From Manduca sexta (Eukaryota; Arthropoda; Insecta; Lepidoptera; Sphingidae), in assembly GCF_014839805.1 (NCBI RefSeq), contig NC_051126.1:7944609-8008608 (forward strand): 64,000 nucleotides of DNA, in the 5' to 3' direction. The notes below the pieces were generated by a model that saw only the letters and a list, made by a program, of their open reading frames with translations, searched no databases and had not been told where the DNA came from. Each line of letters starts with the position of its first letter. Position 1 is the first letter of the stretch. A program made the translations under genes and the position numbers. Below are positions 13,964 through 45,476 of the stretch, piece by piece.

Positions 13964-14207
13964 TATATTATATGTTTTAATACTTTAGTACATCGTTTTT
14001 CCAAACCTTTTTATTACATAAATTATGACCGCCCGCTCGTTTCATTCCTAGTTATTTTAAATCCCTCCAAAGGTTGTCTGGAAGAAATCGCCGATAGCGA
14101 TAAGACCGCCATTTGTACTTCCTGTTGTTTCATCATCTCTGTTGTATATTTATTTTTCCCTACGGTGTTGATGTACAATAAAGTGTTTAAATAAATAAAT
14201 AAATAAA

Positions 14208-17200
14208 TTTCGATGTACTGACTCGAATATTGACAGATATGTAGATAAAAACGTTATGAATTTTATCTGTTTCCTACTTTATAAAAATTGTGGGTCGAAT
14301 AGATAATCGCGATTGCTTAGTTATCGTTATTTATAAGTTGTATCTATATGGAAATAAAACTTATAAAATTTTTAAATGGTTATTACGCAAATTTCTCATT
14401 TCGCTATTAAAGAAGATTCGGTCTAAAGAATAAGCACTAAAATTGTGCCAGACGATAAAAATAATGAAACCTAAAAACTATTAAACCGATAATATGGGCC
14501 AACTATAAATACCTTTCTCCGATGCTACTCCAAGTTCTGAAGAAGACTATCACTGAGGTCATCGCCAATTGGACTGCCGCGTAGCTTACATCATCGATGA
14601 CTTAATCTAATCTTTATTGCCGCTATAAAGACAGTTCCGTCGCCGTATGGAAGGGCGCGTAACAAATCGGTTATTGAGGCTTTGGCTACTATGTTTATAT
14701 TTTAAGTCACGAGCAGTGTTTAGGGTACGGAAAAACAACTGTCACTTTATAGTTTGTCATAGGTAGCCATTAGAATACAACTGTTTTGTTCAAGGGTTGG
14801 ATTCTCTAAAGGGCTGCGATTGCGTGCATATTTACCCTACAACTACAAGATAGAGTGCGAGATCTTGTAGGGCTTTAGTAAATAAGATGGTCTAAATTGT
14901 TTAAATTGATATGAAAGATTTAAGGCCCAGGACCATGTCTAATGAGTACATGATACATGATAATGTTTATAGTTCTTACACTCTATAACGATTATGAGAT
15001 TTTCCGTACTCAAATATTACTGAGGAATAAAATGTATCTAAATGACTCACAACATGTCAGAAATCACGTCTAGCACAAATCATTTGACGAGTCAACATCG
15101 TTTATGTTCTCACCAGCAATATATCTTGCCTTTATTCTTATTGCCCATTTGAATACAAGTCTCAATTTACTTTCCCCGCTGGTATCGAGCTGATTCATGA
15201 ACGGCTGCAAATAAAGCATGTCTAAAGAACAAAACTCGGATGACTATCGCAACGGATGCTCGGCGATACGCGAAACGAGCCTGTATCCTGCGCCAGTTGA
15301 ACGACCGGCGCACGCGCACGCACTGCGACGACGCTCCTGATAATGGTGAAATTTATCAACGCTAATTGTTGAAAAGAACGCTTGTGCGAGTATGCGACGA
15401 CGCAAAGATACGAAGCTATATATCTTTTGATAGTGACGCGAGGCAAGCTATGGCGAAACAAAAATTTAAAAAATGTCGTATACATTATTTATACCCGTGC
15501 AGCAACAATTGGGTTGGATGTCTGAATGAGATTTGTACTTCTGTCACGTTTATATTATTAAATATCTTTTAACTCAAGCGATTTTTATATTTTTAGGAAA
15601 ACTATATAAAAAAAATAATAAAAGATATGTACAATACTTTTCTGATATCGAGACACAATACCAAAACCAAAGGGTATCAAAATTTAATAAAAACAGTTTG
15701 GTTACCAGACTAATCGTGTTGATAAGTCAACTGTAGTGACGTCAATATTTTAAAATATTCCCTCATCTAGTTGGAATTGTGATCTACACTGGCATCGCAA
15801 CACAATGTTATCTTTGAGGTATCGAACACGGTCCGACTGTAGTCTACAACAATAGTGGAGACGCCCACGCACCGCTTCGAAATTGGCGGTGCAAACACAA
15901 CAACGTGATTTATTATGTGCCTAGTTAGTCTGATTACGAACGTCGTAGAAACTGATTTACATGATCTTGATGATTTTATAATGATATACTTTTGTATTAT
16001 TAATTGCTTTTCATATTATTTTCACTTCTAAAGATTCTTAATAAATGACTACATGTACATATTACACTGATCCTATATATCTGAATAATGTTACTTACTT
16101 GACAGGAGTTATTTTTATCTGTTCAACAATTTCAATTAATCAGGTGACACAAAAAGTCGACGTTTCGAAAACCATGCGTAAAGTAAAATTTCATATTAAA
16201 GGACGACGTGTTGCTTGTATTTAGGTTGAAATTATTTGCTGCCTTGACCAGAAAACATGATAGTTGCTTGAAGGATATTATGCAGGCTCGTTATACTCTT
16301 AATTCACGACTCTGCATTCGGTTAAATTGATACCAAAATTGCTGTTTACGGGTTATCTAAATGTTGAACAGGCTTATTTCTTCTTTTGTTTAATATGTGA
16401 ACAAATGTATGTTTGTAAATTTATTTATTAATGTTGATTTTGAAAAATATAATGGACGGTTTACATCTTCTCCTAAAGTATTTTTGACAAATTTTAAGAA
16501 GGCAAGCGGGTTTAAAGAGATTTTTTTGCGATTTTTTCTGTTCACATACAACCTGTGTGCCGCAGTGGGCGATGAACCTAATATGAAATGAGAGGCAGAT
16601 TCGGCAAATTACCAACATTGAGGCCAATATTTGAGTGATTAAAGCAATTAAAATTTATAAAAGTTCTGTGCGTTGTGGTCTAATTAAGAGAATTGTATTT
16701 GAACATATTTATATAATGATGTTCAAGATTATGTGTTTGATTAGGAGTTGTATTAATTATATCACGAAAAGAACCTTAAAGGCCAGTGGGGTGACTCATA
16801 TTACTTATTCTGCTGTTTTTCTGCCACCAGCGCCTGTCGATCATAATCAAAACTACAATGCCCATATATGGCAGTGTTTACGAGTCACGCGTGCGTACGT
16901 TGTAAATGCATGTTTCGCCGTAAACGTTCTTGTCCAATGTGACTCATTCTCTATTTAAAAATGTATAATTTTTATCCTTATTGGCATCGCTATAGGGGCT
17001 ATATGGTGCGGCGTTTGTATTCGAGGTTATGTTAGCTGTTGATAAGAGTTAACTTGTTGTATTCATTACCTTATTTCGTAATTATTTTTGTGCTAAATAT
17101 ATTGCAAATTTGTTGAATTACTTTTAAGATATTATGTAGAGTAATTTTTATATTAATTACTGCGGCGGTACACTTTAAGATTAAAATTTAACAGAATAGG

Positions 17201-20200
17201 TACATACATTTCAAAATGTTGATTGATTGCATGCCCGGCCGCCGTGATGTCATGATTGTTATTAAAGTTCCTTGACATGTGTGTAGGCTTTAAACCTTTA
17301 TGACGCACTTCTTATTATTTTATATGTAAGTGTAATATTAGTAACTATCATTATTTTAGCCAATAGGTACGAAAAAAATATTTTTAACTATAATTACAGT
17401 ATTATTAAGACGACAAACTGACGTCATTGCTCTGGGCTCCGGGCTTGCTAGGCTTTTAACTTTTTATTTTTATAACTCATTCGCCCAAACTGAATCATCC
17501 ATCAGCCGATCGACTCTATTTATTTGTAATATAATACCATGTAAGGCATGAACTATATAACTTTATTTGAACTTATTCATAAGAATATGGACCCTATGAA
17601 GCAGACGTTAGCAATTAATTTGGTGGAATGTTATTTGCAGTGCAATGATTAAAAGGCGGCCTCGCGCGGCCTTGCTCGCCGTTTGCACAGATGCGTTGCC
17701 GTAGTGGTTCTGACTCACAACTCGCATGCGAAGGATATACGAGTATTCTGTTTGTAGCCTTCTTCAGGAAACATCATTACTAGAATAATAATTACTTTAA
17801 TGTGTCTTTAATTAGATACACTTTTACATGAACTTGATTTGCGTTGTTTTCATTTCTTAATTTGCACACATGTATGCGCAGGTGTTGTTAAAAAAAAAAG
17901 AGATTAAATACAAACATTGTTCTGGCAATGCCAATAGTACTACAGCATTGATAAAGATACTAAGCAAAAAGTAACATCGAGTTATTGTTATCGAAGTTTG
18001 GTTATTGTTTGTTGAAGTCGCTACTTTCAGCCCATAAAAACACAAGATAACTAATGTTAGGGTGTACTTGTTAAGAGTGATATTACGTCGTAGTTTTGGG
18101 ATTCTTCCGTCGCGTTATTTCGCTCTGATAGGAAGTAATGACAATTTATAATTTAAAAAGAACATCAATAAAAATGTTTTATTGGTGAAACATTGATACG
18201 TGATTGTTGTTGTTTTGTCCTGGAGTTTAATGAAGAGCGATCATGACAGCTGCACAGTTCACGTCCGCCAGAACGGTTCCATCAATCTATCAAGCGTCGT
18301 CTTCCATTAACGAGTTTCATTATTCACACCGTTTAAGTGCCTTAACACAATAAGTTAGGTTCTTCTTACGACATTGGATGCTCTCTACTCTAAGCATTAT
18401 TTGCTGCTAGCCTTCATGTTCCGGTCGTGCCTTTTGGTATGAGAGTCATTTTAAGTTGGTATCTAATTAATGCTCTCCCTTTATGATTCAATGTGTATTC
18501 CAATTGGATTTAAGACAAAATCAATTCTGTTGTTATTGGGAAAATTACTACCCGACCAACTTGCAAATACACAATTTTAGTCTTTGGTTAGAAATATTAT
18601 TTCTGCACCTTCTTACGTAGAATTATTTTTCATACTACATTATTATTTACATTTCTATTTACTTTTTTAACATTAGGCAAAGATCTCTTCTATAATTTAG
18701 GGACGTTAGATTTTTTTTTACCCTTTTCTCTATTTTACCTGACGTATGTTCTATACAAACATTATTGTAACTGTACTGTACATATTTGGAATAAAATTTC
18801 TTCTTCATAAGAGTAAAATACAAACCATAAAATGCTCTCACCAATCGTAAAACACTCGGAGTCATGTTAAAAATTCCTTTTGTAACTAATCATTCGCTAC
18901 CGATGGGGCGTTAAAGCTTTCATAAAATACCACAAGTGACCTGGACGGATGGCTAAGCGGTGACTCATAAGCTTTCGGACTTGACGCGTGTGCTTTACAC
19001 CGTGCGCTGCGTCCATTGTACGCGTACGGATAACATTCTGCATGCCAGCTAATGACGCATTGACTGAGATCCGAATGATTTGGCCGGGTTTGTGCCCCGT
19101 GTATTTCGTAAGCCGAAAATGTTGACTATTCATTCAGGCAACTTCGTCGTTTGTACGGTTCAGTGACCGTTTATTGTTCTCACTTAGGATTTATTTCCTA
19201 CTGCATAATTATTTTGACTGTATGAATGTACGTTTTTTTTTTAAAAAGTGGCTAAAATTATATTACATACAAATATAATCAACATCTTTAAAGTAATTTC
19301 ACCTAATTACTACAGCTAGTACCAAGAATACAATATAAAAAATTAGCTTTTGATCGCAACTTCGCCCGCTGAAATTTAATTAAGTTTCTTATAAATGATA
19401 TTAAATATGTAAGCATAAATACGACGTAAAGCGAAAAGGTATCACTACTAATATGTTAGCGAATGTACCGTACGTATATGCAGAATACATTTATTTTTAT
19501 TTTCGATAATGGTTTCTAATGACTTCTAAAACGGTTGTTCAATGCGTTACCAAAATTAGTAGTCTCCAAGTATGGCGATCGATTGAGGCGACTAAATACG
19601 GTTTTGCATCGTGAGGAAACTGTGCCGATGAAGTTTTTGTATGTTTCACAACGATTCAGCTAAGCATTGCAACACTTTACTTAGGCTTAGCAACGATGGG
19701 CGTGTGATTACGTCCGTCCCTCCTGACACCGGCAATCCGACGTTTGAATGATTTGTTTTTGTATGGAAGGTGTTGAAAGACGGTCTTTGGACGAAGAATG
19801 TAAATAGGATTAAATTTTACAGGTTAACTTGATGTTATTGTTGTTATTTTATTTTGTAACTTTCTTTATCTAATTATTTAGAGACATTTCTCTAACTGGT
19901 TTAATGACCGACGTGAATGAAAGATATTTTATTGAACCATTGCTTTTTTAAAATTTGTAACATAAATTAATTGTTTTAATGATTAAAGTGAATTAATAAT
20001 GCAGTGTTAACTTTACAAATATACTTATGTCATGTATAGGTATATGAAGATGATTATTTCAGATAATTCTCAACTTGCTACTAGTATAGTTGGTTATTAA
20101 GTATTATAAACCAAAATAATTTATCACTAAAGAAAATGGTACGTGATTAGAATTCAGATAACAAAACCGCAAAAAAGGCGAAGTCGCTGTCTACCACGCA

Positions 20201-20612
20201 TTCCATAGGGTTGACTACAAGCCGATCAGTTCCATGCATGGTCCAAGCACACTAATATAAATATTAACACAATATGTTAAAGCGTTTGATGTTGACGAAT
20301 AATTCAACAACTTATACAGGTTATTGGATTAAAAAGATGGTACTAAACTGAGTAACGTACTGGCAACAAAACTTGATTACGTAGTGTATACCGACTAAAC
20401 CCCATCGAGCCATCCCGTTCCGTGCCGAATGATGCCCCTCCTAGAAACTTTCGATGAGAAGTTGTTTCACGATTTCTGAGTAAATAGTATTCGTCACATG
20501 AATTTATAGGCCGACTAAAAACAAAAGTCACAGTTTAATCTATGCTCCGAAATCAAATGCTAACTATCATCATTAGCTATTTAATAAGATAAAATAATAA
20601 TAAATAAAAAAA
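14208..20612. other. Non-coding DNA with a CpG-rich patch at 15.23-15.42 kb
   Basis: No exon or RNA gene could be supported in 6.4 kb. Conspicuous items are the CpG-rich block at 15230-15420 (candidate promoter), a second small GC-rich block at 17655-17700, and perfect CRE octamers TGACGTCA at 15737-15744 and 17419-17426. The 107-codon frame at 16635-16958 has no recognisable domain and lacks coding character. Confidence 0.4.
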
Positions 20613-20825
20613 ATAATATCAGCCTTGTATTATATACTTGCCCACTGCTGAGCACGGGCCTCCTCTACTACTGAGAGGGATTAGGCCTTAGTCCACCACG
20701 CTGGCCTAGTGCGGATTAGTAGACTTCACACACCATCGAAATTTCTATAGAGAACTTCTCAGATGTGCAGGTTTCCTCACGATGTTTTCTTTCACCGTTA
20801 AAAGCGAACGATAAATTCACAAAGA
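20613..20825 (-). repeat. Dispersed lepidopteran repeat, copy 1
   Basis: Read on the minus strand it runs through GGTGTGTGAAGTCTAC, CCGCACTAGGCCAGCGTGG, CCTCTCAGTAGTAGAGGAGG and AGCAGTGGGCAAGTATATAA, ending in an A/T-rich (ATT)n tail. The same ordered blocks recur at 60.06-60.32 kb, so this is a family present at least twice in the window. It resembles the 3' tail of an RTE-type LINE or a SINE derived from it. Class is uncertain. Confidence 0.65.
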
Positions 20826-22719
20826 ATTTAATAAGATATTATCTGTTAAATAAAATTTACTTGAACATTATGAAATAGGCCCTATGTCTGTTTATTCTCC
20901 TCAATGGAGTTAATCCATTAAAGTAAATGCTGTGCGCCAGAATATTCTTGTATTATTAAATTTGTATATAGATGACTTATCTAAGAGTTAATAAACTCTA
21001 TAAAATAGCTATATGATACACTATCTATTAATATAATAGAATAGAACATTGCATACATCACGTCAATTTTATTACGGTTGTTTACAATTTTCGGGGTTAA
21101 GAGTTAATCACACAACATTTTACGCAGTTATCCACAAGATGACGGGTCACTACCTATATAAGTATAATAAATTGATTCACGACGTTGCCCTTTTGTGGTT
21201 CACAGAGATAAGTTATCTTCATCACCTTTTCAGCTTTTCAACTTGCCGACTACAAAGTACATTTCGTCTGCAAACTGTTTTACATAAAAGGTTCTATATT
21301 CTTGCAAATAAATATTAAATACAATCGCCCTCAAGTAATATTGATCTTCACAAGGTATATTAAAAAAATAAAATGAGAGCCGTGCCATGCGTGAATGCCG
21401 TTTGCACATTCATTCGAATTATTATGTATAAGTAAGTTTTTAGAGTTTACGCTAGCCTGCCTTTATAAAAACATCAAACAACAAAATATTAAAAATAAGA
21501 AAAAAAATACAAAGTATATTTAAATAATTTCTATAGGTACTGTATTTTATATCATAGTCTATATTAATACCCCTTTCATAGAAGGCGTCTAGACGGCCCC
21601 ATCGAGCGCTACATTGTTAGGTCGGATGGCTCTCAGTTTGTTAACATTATAGGGCTAATATGATTACAATAATTGAATGTCACTATTTAAATGGGCGCAT
21701 GATATAATTGAAATGTTCAAGGAACGTTCCTCTCTGGTATCATTGGCATCCTATCAATAATTATACAAATCATTTCACAATCAAACCAATTAGTAAATTG
21801 TTATAATTCTACATTTAATTGGTTGTTTGTGTGCAGATTGCACATCTTAATTGTATTTTCCGTGGATTGAATTTCTTGTATTTAAAATATACACTGTTCT
21901 ATATTATGTTGGCGGACTAATGCCAAGTAACCCGGTATTAAAAGCTATAGGAGTATTTCATTTTTATTTCTCGTAAAATGTCCACAAGCATGAATAACAA
22001 AATGTGAAAAATGTTAAACGTGTTTTAAACCGAATATCATTTCTCAAAACTACCATAAAAAATACTTCAATGTTCATTGATTTAAATAACCCACACTGTG
22101 ACTACGAATGCTTCGTAATATTCACGCTTGTCAACCGTTTCACTGTCTTCTCTATCCATTGAATATCTCCTGTATTTAGTTACAACCTTTCACACGACGC
22201 GACGTCCGATCTTATTTATTCCGTCTTAATAATTACCATTCAGTAAATATATTCTTCTTAACATGTTTTAGTAACTTTTATGTATTATAGAGTTGAAGAT
22301 GATCTACAGACATTTTTATGTTATATTAAGCCAGACAAAGCCACTTTATACACATTTGCTTTTATTACATGATATAAATGAGTCAGATTCGTAGTTTACG
22401 ATTTATAGCACAATTCCATGCTTGGTTCGTAATGGCCGATGTATTTTACTTTGTGCTTTATTAATGTAATCAGATTCGTCTGGATATCTGAAATGGACAT
22501 ATTTGCAGATGTACTTCGTATTTATGTTTTATATTCCGTCCTTATTAAGTTGGCTCTTTGGACGCTTAATCGTGACATTGTACGTGTTTAATGGCATTAC
22601 ATGCGATTATCTTTATAAGGTGAAACCAGAGGACTAATTACACTTAATTACTGGAACTTCGCCGAATTTTTTTAGATATCTTAAAATCATCGTACAATCT
22701 TTATAGTGTTAGTAGGCTA
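20826..22719. other. AT-rich non-coding DNA, no feature seen
   Basis: No splice-bounded coding block is visible. In particular nothing here encodes the missing myosin N-terminal SH3-like segment. Confidence 0.4.
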
Positions 22720-22840
22720 TAGTGGCGAAGGGTGATATTTTTCGAAAGGGAACCCGACATAACATATATGTACTTGTTACTTTACATAAGTTAGAAAGGG
22801 AAGCCGGCAGGAATCGGGTTTTATGGAACTCCTGCCCCTG
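22720..22840 (+). mobile_element. Short MITE of the CAGTGGCGAA family, inside a zipper intron
   Basis: It opens with AGTGGCGAAGGGTGATAT and AAAGGGAACCCGACA and closes with GGAATCGGGTTTTATGG then CTGCCCCTG. Both ends match the 664-bp element at 44813-45476 in order and orientation, but ~540 bp of interior is missing. It ends 66 bp before the zipper exon at 22907, so it supplies sequence close to the branch-point and acceptor zone. Confidence 0.65.
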
Positions 22841-22906
22841 ACTGGTATGCTACAATTTGTAGAAAAAAAGTACAATATAATGAGAAAACATTTCTGCTCC
22901 CCACAG

Positions 22907-41429
<18,523 letters not shown>

Positions 41430-42915
41430 CGCCGCCCCACCGCCCCACCGTGACCTCACGCCGACGACACGGCGTCGCTACGGTTGCCAGTTAGACGATT
41501 TACAGCTTCACCAGATAGAGCGCGGGTCCGGGAGTTGCGTACAAACAAATTATAAACACTCGTGACGAGTGTGAGTAGTAATTGCTCATTCGTGCGTAAG
41601 TTTAATTCGCTGCGCTTGCGCCCGCGCTTTACTGGTTCAATGAGTCTTCTGTCGAGGTAGGGCGTTAAATCTTGGACAACCTTGAAGACCGTTTATAAAT
41701 ATTTAACCTAATCCCGGCTACCTGGCAACCATAGTTTCTACGCTAACGAGAAAAATATTTTTATACGTATTATTAAAACACTCAAAAATATTCCTTATTC
41801 TCGGTATATATTATAATGTAGAAATAACGCTGAGTACGCTCTGTAGTCGCTTATCTATAGCTGAAGTGCCCTATTGTTTTATCATCATTAAGAATGTATT
41901 TCATCTATTTACTTCTCGAACTTTTTATCGTCTCGCTCGTTCGCATGTTTTTCGTTTTCTTATAAAACATTACTTGTTATTCTTGAAATATTCTTCAAAA
42001 AAAATGATGTTATAAAATTAAGTAAGATTAAGTCATCGCTTATACATGTATAGCTTGTTTGTGTAGTACTGATTTTGTATCGATTTTAAAAATTTGAAAG
42101 TAATTTAATATTTTAATATTATGTACTTAATTGACAAGTACCGAGTTACAACATGTGACACCTTTAGTAATGTAGAAAATGTATCGAATTTGATCTAAAT
42201 GCAGTTTGTGAGCTGTAGAGAAGAGAAATATTAAAAAGCTGTGTGTGACTGCATGCGACATCACCGATGTCGTCATTCGCAGTCCGTCAGTTTGTTGTTT
42301 ACAGGATCAGTAGTACACAATTTTACTGGCCGTCGTTCGTACCATGTTTGTAAAAACGAGTCGTATATATTCAGTAATATAAACTAAGCAATTTGTGAGT
42401 TAAAATTTACGCTAAGTATGCATCAGCTTCGCCTTTTCACCCGTTAAATTGTTGTATTATCTACATAGCGATCATTTGATGTTAGTTTTTAAATTTTTGG
42501 AGAACTTTTACATGTGCGTAATTGAAATATTATGATTGCACGACAGTTGATATATTGTGCCAATCGAATGAATGAATTTGTTCAACTGCTGCAGTTTGGA
42601 TGAGGTGGCACAATATTACTTAATTTTAAACATCGCAAAGTCATAATGTTTCATTTACAAGGTACAATAATCGCTGGTGCTCAATTTTCTTGAACAATGC
42701 ATTTAAACGAACAGTCGAATCTCTGCAAAGCTAATGGAATTGGAGCATTTCCTTATCATCCAGTATTAATTACGGTACATTCCTAACAATCGAGTTTATT
42801 TCACGTTCAACCTAGACATAGTCGACGTGAAATGTTTATTTACTCCATTGGGTGATATTTGTATTGAAATTTTAAAAGAGTATTATTTAAAAATAAATGT
42901 GTCAAAAATACGCAT
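41430..42915 (+). other. zip: zipper 3' untranslated region, probable
   Basis: Sequence after the stop is non-coding and lacks a nearby strong AATAAA. The best signal is AATAAA at 42892-42897, giving a ~1.5 kb 3' UTR. A hairpin is predicted at 42247-42284: GACTGC pairs with GCAGTC, and the inner CGACATC pairs with GATGTCG across a three-base loop. The end point is an estimate. Confidence 0.45.
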
Positions 42916-44812
42916 AACCGTTGAAATTATTGCATTTATAACGCGACTGAGTTAGAAAGACTGTTGTGACAATATTTAAATTCCCGGTATTTCCCCCCCT
43001 CCCATTCTGAATTTTGCTAATCGCTGTTATGTTCATGGATGCACCATGATTAGGCACGTTCAGGTGCGTTTGAGTCGTGTGGGAAAAGGAGCAATACAAC
43101 TGTAATTTATAATCTAACTGAGGTAACCTTTACCTTGTAGGCTTGCAATATTGAATTCCTATCGTACTTAATGCCCTGAGCCAGCGCTGCATGTGTGCGA
43201 TTTACACATAATGTAAATACAATCAGTGCATGTCACTGAATGCTTAGTTGCCATACAAATTTTTTATAATAGTTGATAAGTAAAAATTTCACTTTCTTGT
43301 AGCTTATGTTGATGCGATGTGTCGGCGTGGTTGTTGCTAAATTGAATCTTGTACATTCTGTTCGACTAAACGGCGTTTTCTATAAACCATCCCAATCGCT
43401 TTATCAATCCACCGTAAAAATGGACCAATCGGAACAGTTTTTTTTGACATGCTTACAAATGACTTATATTGATTGGTTTATTCTCGCGATCGGAGTGAAC
43501 ATAAAGATTGAGATTGTTTATTGAAAACTGTATGTAGTAAATCCATTCCAAAACTAACGTTTTTACCTTAAAGAAACACATTTGAAAGATGACTAAATTA
43601 TTTCTTCCACTGCATTTACTTGCCTACGGCATGTACTAGATGTCAGAAATGTTTTCTTGCCGACGATCGCTGTGCCAACATCATGGACGTCACATCTGTA
43701 CCATGTTTTAAAAAATTCAATTATAATATATTCTACTTTCGATTTCTGTAAACATGTAACATCTGCGCGTATGTAAATACACCACGGACGGTGATTCAAT
43801 GTAAATTTATTTACAAACAACAGGATAGCATTGATCGTGAAGCCAAGTGGACCGTACGCTCTATACATACATGGCCTGCTATTTTAGACGTTAAGAGTCG
43901 TAGTAATAAATTGTGGCCTTAGTTTGTTCTTACTGCAGATTATACGTATAACGGAACGCTCACCTCATGCAAACGGAGGCATAACCGCGTGAATTGATAA
44001 AAAATACGATATCTTTGTACGTTTACAAGATTTTTTATGGATATTTATCGAAGTCTACATGACTCGCATCTTTTTTAATTATTATAGTTTTCTTTTCTAA
44101 ATAATAATATAAAAATTAAATATAAGTAAACCATTAAGCCGTACACATACATATTTTACATGAATATTTTATTTAATTATTAACAATATCGATATAATTG
44201 TAAAATTGGCCATAGGTTATAACAAGTTATCAGTTCGAATGCAGAATAAACATTTTTCATAATTTTTATGCACTTTGTTTTATTTGTCTCTGCTTTTAAA
44301 TATTTTTTTATTAAGGTTCGCATGGCAATGGAAAATCCACCTAGTAAAGGATATTTAGTATAGAACTGCATCTATTCAAATGTACTACAAGTACCTAAAT
44401 TCTTGAAAAAGAAATATAAAATATGCGGTTTCGTATTTTTGCAACATTTAGGTTGCTTGTTTAGGCCGATTTTTATATCAAAAGTATTTAACGGTCCAAA
44501 TTTTATATTCCAATCTGTTGCGAGAATAGACCAATAACAAAAGCTAATTCAACTTTATCTGGCATGTTTACAGATAAAGTAATATTATTTTGACATTTAG
44601 GTAATTTGTTTTCGGTATTGGTCCGAAGGTATCGATTGAGAATGTCGGAAAGCATCCGATAATTTTATAATTACCTACCTATTATTTGTAAAATTTTGGA
44701 TGAGCCCTGTCACAGTTGGCTTTGAAATTATGTTTACAAAAACGTGTATTTTTTACAATATACCGACAACCACGCAAGTAGCTCTACTAATTCAAAATTA
44801 TACAACTTATAC
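42916..44812. other. Intergenic AT-rich DNA, no gene seen
   Basis: The frames at 43306-43524 (+) and 43593-43868 (-) have no family resemblance or coding bias. No repeat end or RNA gene was recognised. Confidence 0.45.
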
Positions 44813-45476
44813 CAGTGGCGAACGGTGAAAATTTTCAAAAGGGAATCCGACAAAATATTTTTTTCCACGGTTAACATAATATAATACGCTGTTCACAATA
44901 AATTAAAATCAGTAAAATATCATAATACTTATTAATTTCCTTCTAACATAAAAATTACTTATGTCTAGTCTCTAAATTTACAAAATAATCAAATTTTGAA
45001 CATAGGTACCTAAAAGAGTCCAACAAGAATTAATAACGCACATACACTAATTATACATTCTAAATTATTAAAAATAATTCGCGCCAATGGCTCAACATGA
45101 AGCCGCAAATTCTCGGGTTACCCTGAAGTACGCAGACACGCACGCACACATGTTGTTTTACGTCACTTCCAAAAAATTAGACAAAGACACCGCGCTGCGT
45201 GTGAAAGAGACAACAATATCGCGAGGGAAGCTATGCGCGGCCGGGTTCCCTTCGAACACTATAAGGCGCGAGCACTGCGCGCGAGTTACGATTTAACGAA
45301 TTGACATGAACGACGGATATCATTGAAGTATTGATTTAATGTAATAATTATAAGATGACTTGTTTAATATACTATTTTTATTCTAGTTATATTGTTATGT
45401 TTTTCTTTTATTGTTTTTAATTAATTTACAAAAGATAACGCGGTAGGAATCGGCTTGTATGGACGCTTCGCCACTG
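44813..45476 (+). mobile_element. MITE with CAGTGGCGAA terminal inverted repeats
   Basis: Perfect 10-bp inverted ends, CAGTGGCGAA (44813-44822) and TTCGCCACTG (45467-45476), bound a 664-bp element with no transposase gene. The same end sequences occur in the 121-bp copy at 22.72 kb. The interior around 45085-45290 is GC-rich and produces an open frame of 69 codons without protein resemblance. This is a non-autonomous DNA transposon of unassigned superfamily. No clear target-site duplication was found. Confidence 0.72.

Larger units (their letters stand above)
10450..14207 (+). mobile_element. Decayed CR1/Jockey-superfamily LINE (non-LTR retrotransposon)
   Basis: An apurinic-endonuclease-like region is followed by a reverse transcriptase with YADD and then a C-terminal region typical of CR1/L2/Jockey-like elements. 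The element ends in an untranslated region and an A-rich microsatellite tail of AAAT/AAATA units at 14187-14207, which is the usual 3' terminus of these LINEs. The coding strand is plus. The reading frame changes near 11467, 12115 and 13295, so the element cannot encode an intact polyprotein and is dead unless complemented. The 5' boundary is uncertain (between about 10450 and 10700). I did not identify target-site duplications. No upstream gag-like ORF1 was seen, so this may be a 5'-truncated insertion. Confidence 0.85.

Noticed and set aside
16635..16958. 107-codon plus-strand frame
   Set aside because: No domain, no splice context, and codon use like random AT-rich DNA.
18940..19010. tRNA-like start GGATGGCTAAGCGGT
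   Set aside because: No B box, acceptor stem pairing or anticodon arm could be formed.
22823..22906. Upstream extension of the first zipper exon from ATG 22823
   Set aside because: This stretch is MITE plus intron ending in a consensus acceptor; the residues do not match myosin.
43593..43868. 91-codon minus-strand frame
   Set aside because: Nothing recognisable and no supporting signals.
45087..45296. 69-codon frame in GC-rich DNA
   Set aside because: It lies inside the MITE interior and shows no protein similarity.
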